Shown here: one piece after another, positions 25,898-35,287 of the stretch | Layout of the letters: every line of letters begins with the position of its first letter | Position numbering within the stretch: the first letter of the stretch is position 1 | DNA from: Candidatus Sphingomonas colombiensis | GTDB taxonomy: Bacteria; Pseudomonadota; Alphaproteobacteria; Sphingomonadales; Sphingomonadaceae | Direction of reading: 5' to 3' | NCBI GenBank assembly: GCA_029202845.1 | Contig: CP119315.1 | Coordinates: 813,501-877,500 of the forward strand | DNA: 64,000 bases | Program-made: the position numbers and the translations under genes | The notes under the pieces: model-generated | Told to the model about the DNA's origin: nothing | What the model saw: only the letters and a program-made list of their open reading frames with translations | Databases searched by the model: none

Positions 25898-27730
25898 TTA
25901 TTTTCGCGCCGCTATCCACGCATCGACCTGCCGCTCGAGGATCGAAAGGGGGAGCGAGCCCGAGCCGATCAAAAGGTCATGGAACCCCTTGATGTCGAAT
26001 TTCGGTCCAAGCTCATGTTCCGCCTTGTGGCGCAATTCCATGATCTTGAGCATGCCGATCTTATAGCCCGTCGCCTGGCCCGGCAGGGTGATGTAACGGC
26101 GCACTTCCGAGCGCGCCTGATCCGGCGATGCGCGACCAGAGGCGACCATATAGTCGACGGCCTGATCCTCGCTCCAACCCTTGGCGTGAATGCCGGTATC
26201 CACCACCAGCCGCGCGGCGCGAAACAATTCCGCTTCGAGCCGCATGAAATCGCTCGCCACATCGGGGTAAGCGCCCATTTCCTTGCACAACGCCTCGGCA
26301 TAGAGCGCCCAGCCCTCGCCAAAGGCCACGTAGCGCGCGGTCTGGCGGAACTTCGGCCCCGCGCTCTGGCGGACCTGGATGTCGCCCTGCATCACATGGC
26401 CGGGCACGCCCTCGTGGCACATCAGGTCGATCGTAGCGTCGGGCGCCGGATCCCCGGTATCGCCAAGCAGATGGACATAGACTCGGCCCGGCCGCGCCCC
26501 GTCACGGCTCGGGCCCGCCGCATGGGCAGCACCGCCGGCAACCTCGCTGAACGATGGCTCGCGCACCACCTCCATCCGATATTCCGGCAGCTTGCCGAAA
26601 TATTTGGGCAGCAACGTGCGGTTGTGCGCGATCGCCGCATTGGCATTGCGCAGATATTCGGCGCGGAGCGCATCCGTCCACGGCTGGGGCGGATTGCGCC
26701 GTTCGCGATCCGCATAATAAGCTATCCGATCCTTGAAGCCGGCCTTTTGCGCCAGCGCGTCCTGCTCGCCCTCGATCCGCTTGACCTCGCTCAACCCGGT
26801 CTGGTGGATCTGCTCCGCTGTCAGATCCGTGGTGGTGTTGAGCTTCAACGCGGCGGCATACCAGGCCGCACCGCCCGGAAGCGAGATAGCGCCAACGCGA
26901 CCGCTCGGCGCCGTCGGCAAGTCGCTTTCCGCCCAGGCGATAACGCGCTCATAGGCGGGCTTGATCGACAGCAGCGCGGTGCGCGTTTCGGCGAGCAGCG
27001 CATCCGCTTCGGCTTGCGTCACCTTCCCGGCCGCCTGAAGCTTGCTGACCTTGGCCTGCGCGTCCGCCCATAACGGCGAGGCGGCGGCGGTGTCGAAAGG
27101 CGCGCCGGTGATGATCGCCCGGCTGCCGGAAATCACCCGCTCGTCCTGAAATTTCGGCGCGTGCACCCCCTTCGCATCGGAAGCGCGGCTCTGCACGATC
27201 GCCTCGTCCAGCACCGCCGGTATTGCACGCAGGCGCGCGGCATAGGCCCGCATATCGGCCGCATCCTGCACGTTGTGCGTGTTGATCAGGAAATCAGGCA
27301 GCCGCGCATGGGCGGAGTACAAGAACGAATAGAATGGCGGAGTATATTGGCGGAAACGGTAGGTTAGCTCGGCGCGCTCCAGCTCAAGCGCCCAAATGTC
27401 GTAATTGGTCTGGGCGTCCGCCGAAAGCTTGGCGCGATCGAACTGCGCCTTCATTCGGGAGACACTGGCGCGCCGCCATTCCAGCCGGTGCAGCGCGGCG
27501 GCATCGCTGATATCGTCGAGCCGATCCATGCCCTCCTTCATGCCCAATTGCGTGGCGAGCTGCGGCCGCTGCCTCAATTCCTCGGCAAATTCCTGATCGA
27601 GAAAAGCATAGAGCCGCGCGTCTTCGCTGGCCGGCGCCGCTTTCGGCGGCTGCGCATCAGCGACTGCGAGCAATGGAACGGCGAAGGCGATTGCCGCTGC
27701 GGCACGCAACAAAAGTGGCTTGAGCATCAT
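25898..27730 (-). CDS. Exported DUF885-family metallopeptidase-like protein
   Basis: 610 residues: a signal peptide (ending AVADA) followed by a mostly helical DUF885 domain. The conserved zinc-binding-like motif H-E-G-V-P-G-H is present (CHEGVPGHVMQ), followed by a helix with FGEGWALYAE that may give the third ligand. DUF885 proteins resemble M32/M3-type peptidases, and several are thought to be periplasmic or lipid-anchored peptidases. GGGGAGA precedes two adjacent ATG codons (27730 and 27727). The gene stands alone, with hairpins on both flanks, and shows no operon partner. The substrate is unknown. Confidence 0.85.
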   Translation of the reverse strand: MMLKPLLLRAAAAIAFAVPLLAVADAQPPKAAPASEDARLYAFLDQEFAEELRQRPQLATQLGMKEGMDRLDDISDAAALHRLEWRRASVSRMKAQFDRAKLSADAQTNYDIWALELERAELTYRFRQYTPPFYSFLYSAHARLPDFLINTHNVQDAADMRAYAARLRAIPAVLDEAIVQSRASDAKGVHAPKFQDERVISGSRAIITGAPFDTAAASPLWADAQAKVSKLQAAGKVTQAEADALLAETRTALLSIKPAYERVIAWAESDLPTAPSGRVGAISLPGGAAWYAAALKLNTTTDLTAEQIHQTGLSEVKRIEGEQDALAQKAGFKDRIAYYADRERRNPPQPWTDALRAEYLRNANAAIAHNRTLLPKYFGKLPEYRMEVVREPSFSEVAGGAAHAAGPSRDGARPGRVYVHLLGDTGDPAPDATIDLMCHEGVPGHVMQGDIQVRQSAGPKFRQTARYVAFGEGWALYAEALCKEMGAYPDVASDFMRLEAELFRAARLVVDTGIHAKGWSEDQAVDYMVASGRASPDQARSEVRRYITLPGQATGYKIGMLKIMELRHKAEHELGPKFDIKGFHDLLIGSGSLPLSILERQVDAWIAARK

Positions 27731-27917
27731 TTTGGTCTCCCCTTGCCCGGGTTCTTATCCACCCGCCGCAAGCCTGGGAAGGCCATTCCAAATTTCGGCT
27801 CGGCAAGCCGGGCAAGCGAGCGCACTCGGAAACCACGCAAAATCAATCGCTCAGCACTGCGACGGAAACGTCGGCCGGACCGCCGCGTTCATCCGCGACC
27901 TGACCGGCTCCACATGA

Positions 27918-27951
27918 CAAAGCCGCCGGCGTTTCATCGCCAGCGGCTTTG
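27918..27951. terminator. Long stem-loop downstream of PEP-CTERM gene
   Basis: CAAAGCCGCCGGCG and CGCCAGCGGCTTTG form a 14-bp stem with one mismatch around a 6-base loop. It sits 24 bp after the stop of the minus-strand PEP-CTERM gene. There is no T-run. The rest of the 244-bp gap at 27731-27974 shows nothing else. Confidence 0.7.
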
Positions 27952-27974
27952 CCCATGTCACCCGTGCGCGAATA

Positions 27975-28574
27975 TCAGGCGAAGGAAACCTTCGTCGCGG
28001 ATCGGCGCCGATAGCGCAGCGCGCCAGCAGCCATGCCGAAACCGAGGATCATCATCCCCCACGTCGCCGGCTCAGGAACACCGCCAACCGAAAGCGAGCC
28101 CGAAAGGTTGTAATACACATTCCCATCGACCTTGCCGGTGAACTGCGATCCGAGCGTGCCATCGCCATTCGCATAAAGCGCAAGGAGCGGATTGCCGCCG
28201 AACGTCGGCGTTGACGTACCCACCGCGAACAGCAGCCCGTTCAGGCTGATCGGGAAAGCGGTATCCAGGCCATAAAAATCCGTGCCGTCATTGGCGCGAA
28301 AGCCAACCGGCGCATCGGGAAAGACGTTTTCGTTATAGGGGGTGTTGGTGGTGATCAGCGAAATCGGCGCATTATGATAGCTGAGCAGGCTGATCGTGCC
28401 CCCGCCGCTCAACGCCTGGCCGCCCTCGACGTCGAGCGTCAATTGGCCCGAAAAAGCGCCAGCGCCGTTAAGGATGCCCGAGAATGGCAACACCACGGTC
28501 GCCGCATTCGCCGGTGCCTGAAACGCCGCAGCAAGCAACGCCGATGCCGCCAGAAACTTATACCGATTTTTCAC
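27975..28574 (-). CDS. PEP-CTERM sorting-domain protein
   Basis: 199 residues. A signal peptide (ending APANAA) leads to a beta-rich secreted domain and a C-terminal sorting signal PEPATWGMMILGFGMAAGAL followed by RYRRRS. The PEP motif, a single hydrophobic helix and a basic tail are the hallmark of substrates of exosortase, which sorts such proteins to the surface in exopolysaccharide-producing bacteria. The exosortase is not in this window. The start is GTG at 28574 with AGGGGA upstream; no better ATG exists in frame. The function of the mature domain is unknown. Confidence 0.88.
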   Translation of the reverse strand: MKNRYKFLAASALLAAAFQAPANAATVVLPFSGILNGAGAFSGQLTLDVEGGQALSGGGTISLLSYHNAPISLITTNTPYNENVFPDAPVGFRANDGTDFYGLDTAFPISLNGLLFAVGTSTPTFGGNPLLALYANGDGTLGSQFTGKVDGNVYYNLSGSLSVGGVPEPATWGMMILGFGMAAGALRYRRRSATKVSFA

Positions 28575-28735
28575 GCCATCCCCTTTTATAGCTGATCAAT
28601 TCCAGAAGGATGACCTTCCGTAACATCGTGCACTCCGCTCACAACCGGCGATGTCTCATGATCCATTCTTGAAATGGGACAGCCCGGCGCGGCGCATGCG
28701 TCGAAACCATGACCCGATTGCTGAAACGCCGACGA

Positions 28736-28756
28736 GCGCCCCGATTTTCGGGACGC
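28736..28756 (-). terminator. Possible terminator of receptor 3
   Basis: GCGCCCCGA and TCGGGACGC pair with one mismatch around a 3-base loop, 24 bp past the stop of the minus-strand receptor. No T-run follows, so confidence is limited. Confidence 0.4.
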
Positions 28757-28779
28757 CCGCCAACATCGATCGGCTCGCG

Positions 28780-31700
28780 TCAGAATTTGAAGCCGAAATT
28801 CACGCGATAATATCTTCCCATAATCGCATCGAAAAAGCGCGACGTTCCATAATCACCAAGGGCATATGGAAACGGGACAGACCTGTTCGTAACGTTATTC
28901 ACGATAAAACGCATATTGAATTTATTCGTGAACTCATATCCGATCGAGCTGTTGAATATCACATAGCTTCCGAAACGTGGGTATTGATAAGTAGTTTGCG
29001 GAACATTGACGTTCACGCTGGCAGGTCCGTTATAAATTGTCTGCCACATGAAATTGAATCCGCCATTATCATAATTCAGATTGGCGGTGAAATTGTCCTT
29101 CGGCTCGGCAATCGTGCCGACGGTGTATTGGATATCCCCGCTACCGATCTTGTAGTAATGCTGGATCGTGTGCAGGTAATTTACGCCGATCGATATGACA
29201 CCCGCGGCGGGCGACATGCCAAGCCGCTCCAGCGGCAATCGATAATTAAGCGAAGATTGGATGCCTTTGAAACGCTCGATACCGATATTGTAACTGCTCG
29301 TCTCGAACGACGTCACCTGCCCGGCCGCGTCCCTGACAAAGGTGCTGCAATATGGGCTGTTCGGATAATTGGTCGCATCGTAGCAGGCGTTCATCACATC
29401 GGTCAGAGACAGGGATGCGATCTCGTTCTTAATATCGATGTGAACATAGTCCACGGACAACCGCAGGCCCGGAATGAATGTCGGCTGGAATACGCCGCCC
29501 GCCGTCCAGCTATTGCCGATTTCGTTTTGCAGCTCCGGGTTGCCGCCGCTCAAACCCTTGGCGGTGTAGTTGACCACATTCGACGTAAAGTCGGCGGGCA
29601 AACCCGCCGCCGCGCAATTGGCGGCGCGGCGGGTGGGATCGGGCCCACCCGTGATATATCTTTGATCGCACGGATCGTTCGCGGTGCTAAACACTTGCCC
29701 GGTTGGCGCAAACAATTCCGTAATGGCCGGCGCCCGGAACGACCTCGTATAGTTTCCCCGCAACGTCAGGCCATTAAACGGCGCGTATTTCGCCCCGCCG
29801 GTATATGACCAGAATCCGCCGGTCATGCTGTTTTTGACATACCGCCCGGCGCCCTGCAGCTCCAGACTATTGATCAGCGGAATGCTCATCGACGGCGATA
29901 CCAGCGGAATGTTCAGCTCCCCGAACACCTCATTGGTATGATATGATCCAGCCACCGGATCGATCGGGATCGTATTACCGTATTGCGTCCGCGTGCCATC
30001 GCCATTGTCTTGCCCGAAATAGAACGCGCCGGGCTTGAAACTTGTCGACTCATAACGATGCTCATAGCCAAGGACGAATTTAACGTCTCCGGCCGGCAAT
30101 TTGACTATCGACCCCTTCACGTCGGCGATAAAGTCGAACTGCTTGTTCACCTGCCTCGGCGTCGCGATCGCGGTGATATAGTTTATCGCGGCCTGGCTCG
30201 CCTGATTCACGCCGAAGACGTCCAGCGGCGCGCACGTGGAACTCAACGTCGGAATGGCGGCATTCGTATAGCCGGGGGCACATATGATATTGCCACTGCC
30301 ATCCGTCGTGGCGTTCAAAGCATTATAGAAATTTTGGGTGACAACTTCGCGCGCCGTGGTCTTTGAATTCGACTGACCGTAATTCGCTTTCACTTCCCAA
30401 GTGAAATTGCGATCTCCGACATTGAAATCGCCATCGAACCCACCAACAAAGCGATATAGATCGGTTGCGGTTCTAAAGCTGCCTGTCGCGAGATCGGTAT
30501 TGGCGCGCGCCAGCAGGAACGTGCTGGGATCTTCTTCATTCGCCACAAGGCTATTAACGATCGTGGCTCGATCCGCGGCGCTGAGATACGGGTTCGCGGT
30601 GCTCAGGATCAGGTTACCGTTCGTCTCCCCGGCATTAGCGAAGAGCGCGGTGTTGTAGAATGGCTGCGCACGCAAATTGGTCGCCACCGTTCGACCGTAC
30701 CACGCCTCACCAGAGAAGCGGAAATGATCCGTGAAATCGTAATGGAACAGAGCGGTCACCGACAAACGATTGCTGTCGGTCAGGAAGTTATCGTAATCGC
30801 GAATACGAAAACCACTACCGCCCGCCTGGATAAGCCCGTTTCCGGTCAGCGCCCCGTTTACAAATGGGGTGAGTTGCCCGCTCGGACTGAACACCAGCGG
30901 ACGGCCCTGCGCGTCCGTTACCGCCGCGGCAGTCTGCCCGGCATAGATCGGCACGTCATCAGCAACCAGCGGCATGCCGGTATTGGTGAAGACGTTATAA
31001 CGCTGCCCACCATAATAGAGTTGCTGTCTATAAGATGCGCCCGGTAGCGCGGTGGTGTAGAACGGGCCGTCGGCGCTGGTGTAGAAGCGATCCGATGTCG
31101 GAATGCCGTTCTGTTTGTCATATTGCACGCTCAGCGTGATATTGCCGCGCCCTTCGGAGAAATTTTTCCCCGCCAGAAGGGAGACGTTATAATTACCGCC
31201 ATCGCCCTTTTGCGATATGCCGGTTTGACCGTTTACTTCCAGCCCTTCAAAATTCTTTTTGAGAATGACATTGACGGTGCCGGCAATCGCATCCGATCCG
31301 TAAATCGGCGCACCGCCCACCGAAATCGTCTCGATGCGCTCGACAAGATTGGTTGGCAGCGTGGCAAAATCGACGGGGCTACCAGCAACCACACCGAAAA
31401 GCGAAGAACTCGCCGTGGTCACGAAACGATTGCCATTGACCAGTGTAAGCGTACGCTGCGGGCCGAGATTGTACATGTTGACGAAAGTTTGCCCGGCGCC
31501 GAACGAGCCCTGACTACCGGCGGGACTATTCGCGGGAACACTGAAAACCGGCAATTCCTGCAACGCCGCGCCAAGATTGGTATAGCCGCGTTTCGCGATC
31601 TCGGTAGATCCAAGCGATTCCGCCGGCTGCGCCGCGATCGTGGATTGCGAGATACGTGACGCGGTTACGACGACGTCATTTTGGGAACCACTATCGTCGG

Positions 31701-31860
31701 CCTGCGGCGGCCGCGTACGATCGGTTCGCGGAGTGTCTGCCTGCTGACTGACCTGGGCAAACACGACTTGAGAGGAGAGCATTGCGCTGACGGCAATACC
31801 GGCGAACAACAACGTGCGAGCACACGGACGGCGCCCGGAAAAGAGGGGGTAACCCATCAT
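28780..31860 (-). CDS. TonB-dependent outer-membrane receptor 3, large
   Basis: 1026 residues, longer than the other three receptors. A signal peptide (ending VVFAQ) is followed by a plug with DVVVTASRISQST and the gate segment VERIETISVGGAPIYGSDAIAGTVNVI. The barrel is about 800 residues long and ends in YYRVNFGFKF with the terminal phenylalanine expected for barrel assembly. GGAAGGATT precedes the start; two ATG codons are adjacent. It belongs to the subgroup with PQRTLTLVNGNRFV, common among receptors for peptides or plant-derived compounds. No hydrolase is adjacent, so the substrate is open. The codons look less GC-rich than those of its neighbours in places. Confidence 0.92.
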   Translation of the reverse strand: MMGYPLFSGRRPCARTLLFAGIAVSAMLSSQVVFAQVSQQADTPRTDRTRPPQADDSGSQNDVVVTASRISQSTIAAQPAESLGSTEIAKRGYTNLGAALQELPVFSVPANSPAGSQGSFGAGQTFVNMYNLGPQRTLTLVNGNRFVTTASSSLFGVVAGSPVDFATLPTNLVERIETISVGGAPIYGSDAIAGTVNVILKKNFEGLEVNGQTGISQKGDGGNYNVSLLAGKNFSEGRGNITLSVQYDKQNGIPTSDRFYTSADGPFYTTALPGASYRQQLYYGGQRYNVFTNTGMPLVADDVPIYAGQTAAAVTDAQGRPLVFSPSGQLTPFVNGALTGNGLIQAGGSGFRIRDYDNFLTDSNRLSVTALFHYDFTDHFRFSGEAWYGRTVATNLRAQPFYNTALFANAGETNGNLILSTANPYLSAADRATIVNSLVANEEDPSTFLLARANTDLATGSFRTATDLYRFVGGFDGDFNVGDRNFTWEVKANYGQSNSKTTAREVVTQNFYNALNATTDGSGNIICAPGYTNAAIPTLSSTCAPLDVFGVNQASQAAINYITAIATPRQVNKQFDFIADVKGSIVKLPAGDVKFVLGYEHRYESTSFKPGAFYFGQDNGDGTRTQYGNTIPIDPVAGSYHTNEVFGELNIPLVSPSMSIPLINSLELQGAGRYVKNSMTGGFWSYTGGAKYAPFNGLTLRGNYTRSFRAPAITELFAPTGQVFSTANDPCDQRYITGGPDPTRRAANCAAAGLPADFTSNVVNYTAKGLSGGNPELQNEIGNSWTAGGVFQPTFIPGLRLSVDYVHIDIKNEIASLSLTDVMNACYDATNYPNSPYCSTFVRDAAGQVTSFETSSYNIGIERFKGIQSSLNYRLPLERLGMSPAAGVISIGVNYLHTIQHYYKIGSGDIQYTVGTIAEPKDNFTANLNYDNGGFNFMWQTIYNGPASVNVNVPQTTYQYPRFGSYVIFNSSIGYEFTNKFNMRFIVNNVTNRSVPFPYALGDYGTSRFFDAIMGRYYRVNFGFKF

Positions 31861-32344
31861 TTCACGAATCCTTCCAAACCCTTAGTGACGCCTCGTATCC
31901 GCTGCACAATCCTGCCCGGTCAATGCCGCGCACCCCAGTTGATGCAATTCGCAACACTGGCGTGTCCTTCGCGCCACAGCGACGACACCGACATTTTGGC
32001 ATCCATCGCGCCCGCGAAACGCTGTTACGCGACACCGAACCGGGGATGAAACGCGACCGCAAGAAAAGGAGATTGCAACGAAAACGAGCGCCCCCGACTT
32101 CTCCTCAATTTCGTGAAAAAGCGAGTCGATCGAACACTTCCGATTGACCGCACGGCGATCGACTCCAGCATCCGGAAAGATATTTTCGAACGACGATCCG
32201 TTTCATACGGACTTTGATCCGATTTTTAGATGGATTGACGGCGCGGATTAACAGGCGGAGAATGAAGGCGAAAAAGACGAAATATAAAATAAAAAATTAA
32301 CTAGAAAAGGGTCGCGGATTGTCAGCTGTTGACAGGGGATCCGT
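31861..32344. promoter_or_regulatory. AT-rich divergent intergenic region upstream of the four-gene cluster
   Basis: 484 bp without a convincing gene between receptor 3 (minus) and the large four-gene cluster (plus). The last 120 bp are markedly AT-rich (a run rich in A around 32268-32308), unlike the rest of the window. An inverted repeat overlaps the ribosome site of the first large gene. The promoters of both flanking units should lie here, but no clear -35/-10 pair stands out. Confidence 0.5.
32320..32334. promoter_or_regulatory. Inverted repeat at the ribosome site of the four-gene cluster
   Basis: TGTCA-GCTGT-TGACA is a perfect 5-bp dyad whose last base begins the AGGGGAT ribosome site, 10 bp before the ATG at 32345. 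It could be an operator or a short leader hairpin that limits translation. Confidence 0.4.
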
Positions 32345-35287
32345 ATGGCCAATGTTTGGACGCGCTTGTTGCGCGGCTGCGCCGAATTTCTCGAGTCGCG
32401 CGGTAATTCGCTGCTCACCACCAGTTTTGCTTCTCCGCAGGCACTGCTTGAATCGCTGATCAATGGCGCGCAGCCGGGTGACAAGCCGGCATTGCAGACG
32501 TTGCATGATGCGCTTGGCAGCGGCGCGGGCCTGACGGGTGACAACCAGACGCTGTGGGACGAGATCACCACCGCGATCGGCAAACAACATACCGCCATCA
32601 CAGCGATCACCGCCAAACTCGCAGTCGCCGATTTTGGTCTGGGCGAGGCCAAGGCGGTCGGCCAAGCGGTCGGCGACTTCGTTTCCGCCGGCACCGACGC
32701 GATCGGAAAGATCGCCACAAAAGTTGCGGCGGGCGTCAAGGAAGTCGAAAATCGCGTCAATTCGAACATGGAGCCATGGGCCGACGGCCTGCGCGATCTG
32801 GCCGGCAATGTGCCGGGCAATTTCGATTCATTGTGCAACACCGTGCTGGACATTCAAAACGCCAGTTCCGGCCTGTGGCACGCGCTGGAGCTTGATCTAG
32901 ATGCCGGCCGGCTGAATATTCACCTCGTCGCGGCGGATGCACGCGCGCTCGGCCCGATCAATTTCGACGGCGCGGAGATCGAAGCATTCATCCAGTTCAA
33001 ACCGCCGTTTCTGGTCGGCATCGCGCTGGTATCGAAGATCAAGGCCGGGCTGCGCGGCGATCCGACGATGAACAAGATCATCCCCGGTCAGGCGCCGACC
33101 GCGGATACGACCGATGCGGTGGCGATCCAGCTCGATACCGACAAGGGCTTCTCGCTCGGCTCGGGCAAGACGCAGCGCGTGGTCCTGCCGGTGCGCTTCG
33201 CCTTTCCGATCATCGAATTGCGCGAGTTCGCAATCTCCAGCCCCAATGCCGACAAGAAGGACGCGCCCGCGCAGATCGACGTTACCACGGTAATCGCGGG
33301 CAAGTTCGGATCGGTGTTATCGTTCGTCTGCGAAGGCGGCGGCGTCTCGCTGATCTCGAACAATGGCGGCGACTATCAGGTGCAGCCGAAAATGCCGGAC
33401 GGACTGGGGTTGCGCCTTTCCGCCGGGCCGGTGGTAGGCGGCGGCTATGTCCGCCACGATCCGGTGAAGAATGAATATGGCGGCACGCTGCAACTGACCT
33501 TTGCCAAGGTCGGCATCACCGCGGTCGGGCTGTTGCAGCCGGATACGATGGCATTCCTCGTGGTGCTGGGCGTGCGTTTCCCCGCGCCGGGCATCCAGCT
33601 TGGCTTCGGCTTCACGCTCGATGCGGTGGGCGGGCTGGTCGCGTCCGATCGGCGGCTGGATATCGATCAGCTTTCCAGCAAGCTGAAGGACGGCGCGGTT
33701 TCCAATATCCTGCTGCCCGACGATCCGGTTTCGTCCGCCCCGACGATCCTCAACCAGCTATCCGATATCTTCCCGCCGCAGGCCGGTGCGTTCGTCGTTG
33801 GCCCGATCGTGCAATTGGGCTGGGGCGCCAAATCGGGGCTGGTTACCGCGCGTATCGGCGTGCTGATCGCGCTGCCCGATCCGTCGGTAACGATCCTCGG
33901 TTCGCTGCAAGTGATGGTGCCGCCCAAGATCGTGGATAAATCGCCACGCGTGGTGGAGCTGAACATCGATATGTTCGCCGCGATCACGCCGGACGAATTC
34001 TTCCTCAAGGCGACGCTGCGTAATTCCAAGATCGCGGGCCTGGCGGTAAGCGGCGATCTGGCGCTGCTGATCCGCTGGGCGTCTGACAGCGCCTTTGCCT
34101 TTTCGGCCGGCGGGTTCTTCCCGACTTACAAATATCCGCCCAAGCTGGCCGGGTTGCAGCGGCTGTCGATCAAGCTCGCGCCGCCGGTCAGTTGGCTATC
34201 GCTGTCGGTGACCGGCTATATCGCGGTGACCGGCAACAGCGTGCAGTTCGGCGGCGCGGTCGATCTGTCGGCCAAGGTCGGCCCGGCTTCCGGCGATGCG
34301 CACCTGTCGATCGACGCGATGTTCGTCTTTTCGCCGCGCTTCGCCTTCATCGTCGAATTCAACGCATCCGTCTCGATCAAGGCCTTTGGCCATTCGATCG
34401 CCGGCGCGGCGTTCCGCGGCACGATCTCCGGCACCGCGCCGTGGCATGTCGAGGGCTCGGCGAGCGTTTCGTTCCTGTGGTGGGATGTCGATTTCCCGGT
34501 CGGCCCGATCGAATGGGGCGATCGCGACGTTTCCGTGCTGCCGCTGGTGGATTCGATGGCAGAGGCGCTGAAGGCGCTGAACGAGGACATTGCATGGGCC
34601 GCGCTGCCCCCCGCCGTCAGCGATGCGGTGACGATCCTGCGCCCGGCGGCGAGCGACGGCAGCGATGCCGATCTCGCGCGGCTGTTCCAGCCGTTCTCGC
34701 TGATCCAGGCGAAGCAGCAGCTCGTGCCGTTCGATGTCGATATCACCCGGCTCGGGGCCTACGCGAGCACGATCAAGCAGTTCAACTTCGCCAACCCGAA
34801 AATCAACGGCGCGCCCGCGCCCGCTTTCTCCGAAATCAACGCGCCCTTCGCGATGGGCCAGTACACCGAAATGACGCAGGATCAGAAAGCGTCGAAACCC
34901 GATTTCGAGGATCACGCCGCCGGCATCCAGATCGCGCCCGCCACCGGCACCGCGCTGGGCCGCAACGCCAGCGCGACGCTGGAATGGGATACGTTCTTCC
35001 CGCAGGAGCATGAACCACCGACCCGTGGGAAATGGGCGCTGCCGGTCGATCTCAACCGCGTGGTGCTGGCCGCGGGCGCGGTCGCGCGGCAGCGCAGGGT
35101 GGCGGGCAATCCCTATGCCCCGCCCACGCCCGGCCCGGTCGAAATGGTCGATGCGGGGCTGAAGAACGTCGTTCCGCTCGCGACCGCGCACGCCGCCGCC
35201 GGCATCGCGATGACCACCACCGAGGCCGATCTCCTCGCCGCGACCGGCGTGGAGATGCAGGTCGTCAGCCTGGGACTGGCAGCATGA
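32345..35287 (+). CDS. Very large beta-rich protein, DUF6603-like, first gene of four-gene cluster
   Basis: 980 residues without a signal peptide. The first roughly 170 residues are helical. The centre (about 300-740) is a long series of beta strands with wording I recall from DUF6603 proteins: FVVGPIVQLGWG, then LRNSKIAGLAVSGDLALLIRW, SAGGFFPTYKYPP and FRGTISGTAPWHVEGSASV. The C-terminal part is Ala/Pro-rich. There is no catalytic motif, nucleotide-binding loop or membrane segment. AGGGGAT precedes the ATG. The stop overlaps the next start (ATGA), so the four genes are translated together. The repeated beta pattern suggests a structural or lipid/surface-contacting role, but no function is known to me. 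The family name is from memory and needs a profile search. Confidence 0.8.
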   Translation: MANVWTRLLRGCAEFLESRGNSLLTTSFASPQALLESLINGAQPGDKPALQTLHDALGSGAGLTGDNQTLWDEITTAIGKQHTAITAITAKLAVADFGLGEAKAVGQAVGDFVSAGTDAIGKIATKVAAGVKEVENRVNSNMEPWADGLRDLAGNVPGNFDSLCNTVLDIQNASSGLWHALELDLDAGRLNIHLVAADARALGPINFDGAEIEAFIQFKPPFLVGIALVSKIKAGLRGDPTMNKIIPGQAPTADTTDAVAIQLDTDKGFSLGSGKTQRVVLPVRFAFPIIELREFAISSPNADKKDAPAQIDVTTVIAGKFGSVLSFVCEGGGVSLISNNGGDYQVQPKMPDGLGLRLSAGPVVGGGYVRHDPVKNEYGGTLQLTFAKVGITAVGLLQPDTMAFLVVLGVRFPAPGIQLGFGFTLDAVGGLVASDRRLDIDQLSSKLKDGAVSNILLPDDPVSSAPTILNQLSDIFPPQAGAFVVGPIVQLGWGAKSGLVTARIGVLIALPDPSVTILGSLQVMVPPKIVDKSPRVVELNIDMFAAITPDEFFLKATLRNSKIAGLAVSGDLALLIRWASDSAFAFSAGGFFPTYKYPPKLAGLQRLSIKLAPPVSWLSLSVTGYIAVTGNSVQFGGAVDLSAKVGPASGDAHLSIDAMFVFSPRFAFIVEFNASVSIKAFGHSIAGAAFRGTISGTAPWHVEGSASVSFLWWDVDFPVGPIEWGDRDVSVLPLVDSMAEALKALNEDIAWAALPPAVSDAVTILRPAASDGSDADLARLFQPFSLIQAKQQLVPFDVDITRLGAYASTIKQFNFANPKINGAPAPAFSEINAPFAMGQYTEMTQDQKASKPDFEDHAAGIQIAPATGTALGRNASATLEWDTFFPQEHEPPTRGKWALPVDLNRVVLAAGAVARQRRVAGNPYAPPTPGPVEMVDAGLKNVVPLATAHAAAGIAMTTTEADLLAATGVEMQVVSLGLAA

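Noticed and set aside
31923..32147. Small plus-strand open frame in the AT-rich intergenic region
   Set aside because: It has no ribosome site, no recognisable motif and biased basic composition.
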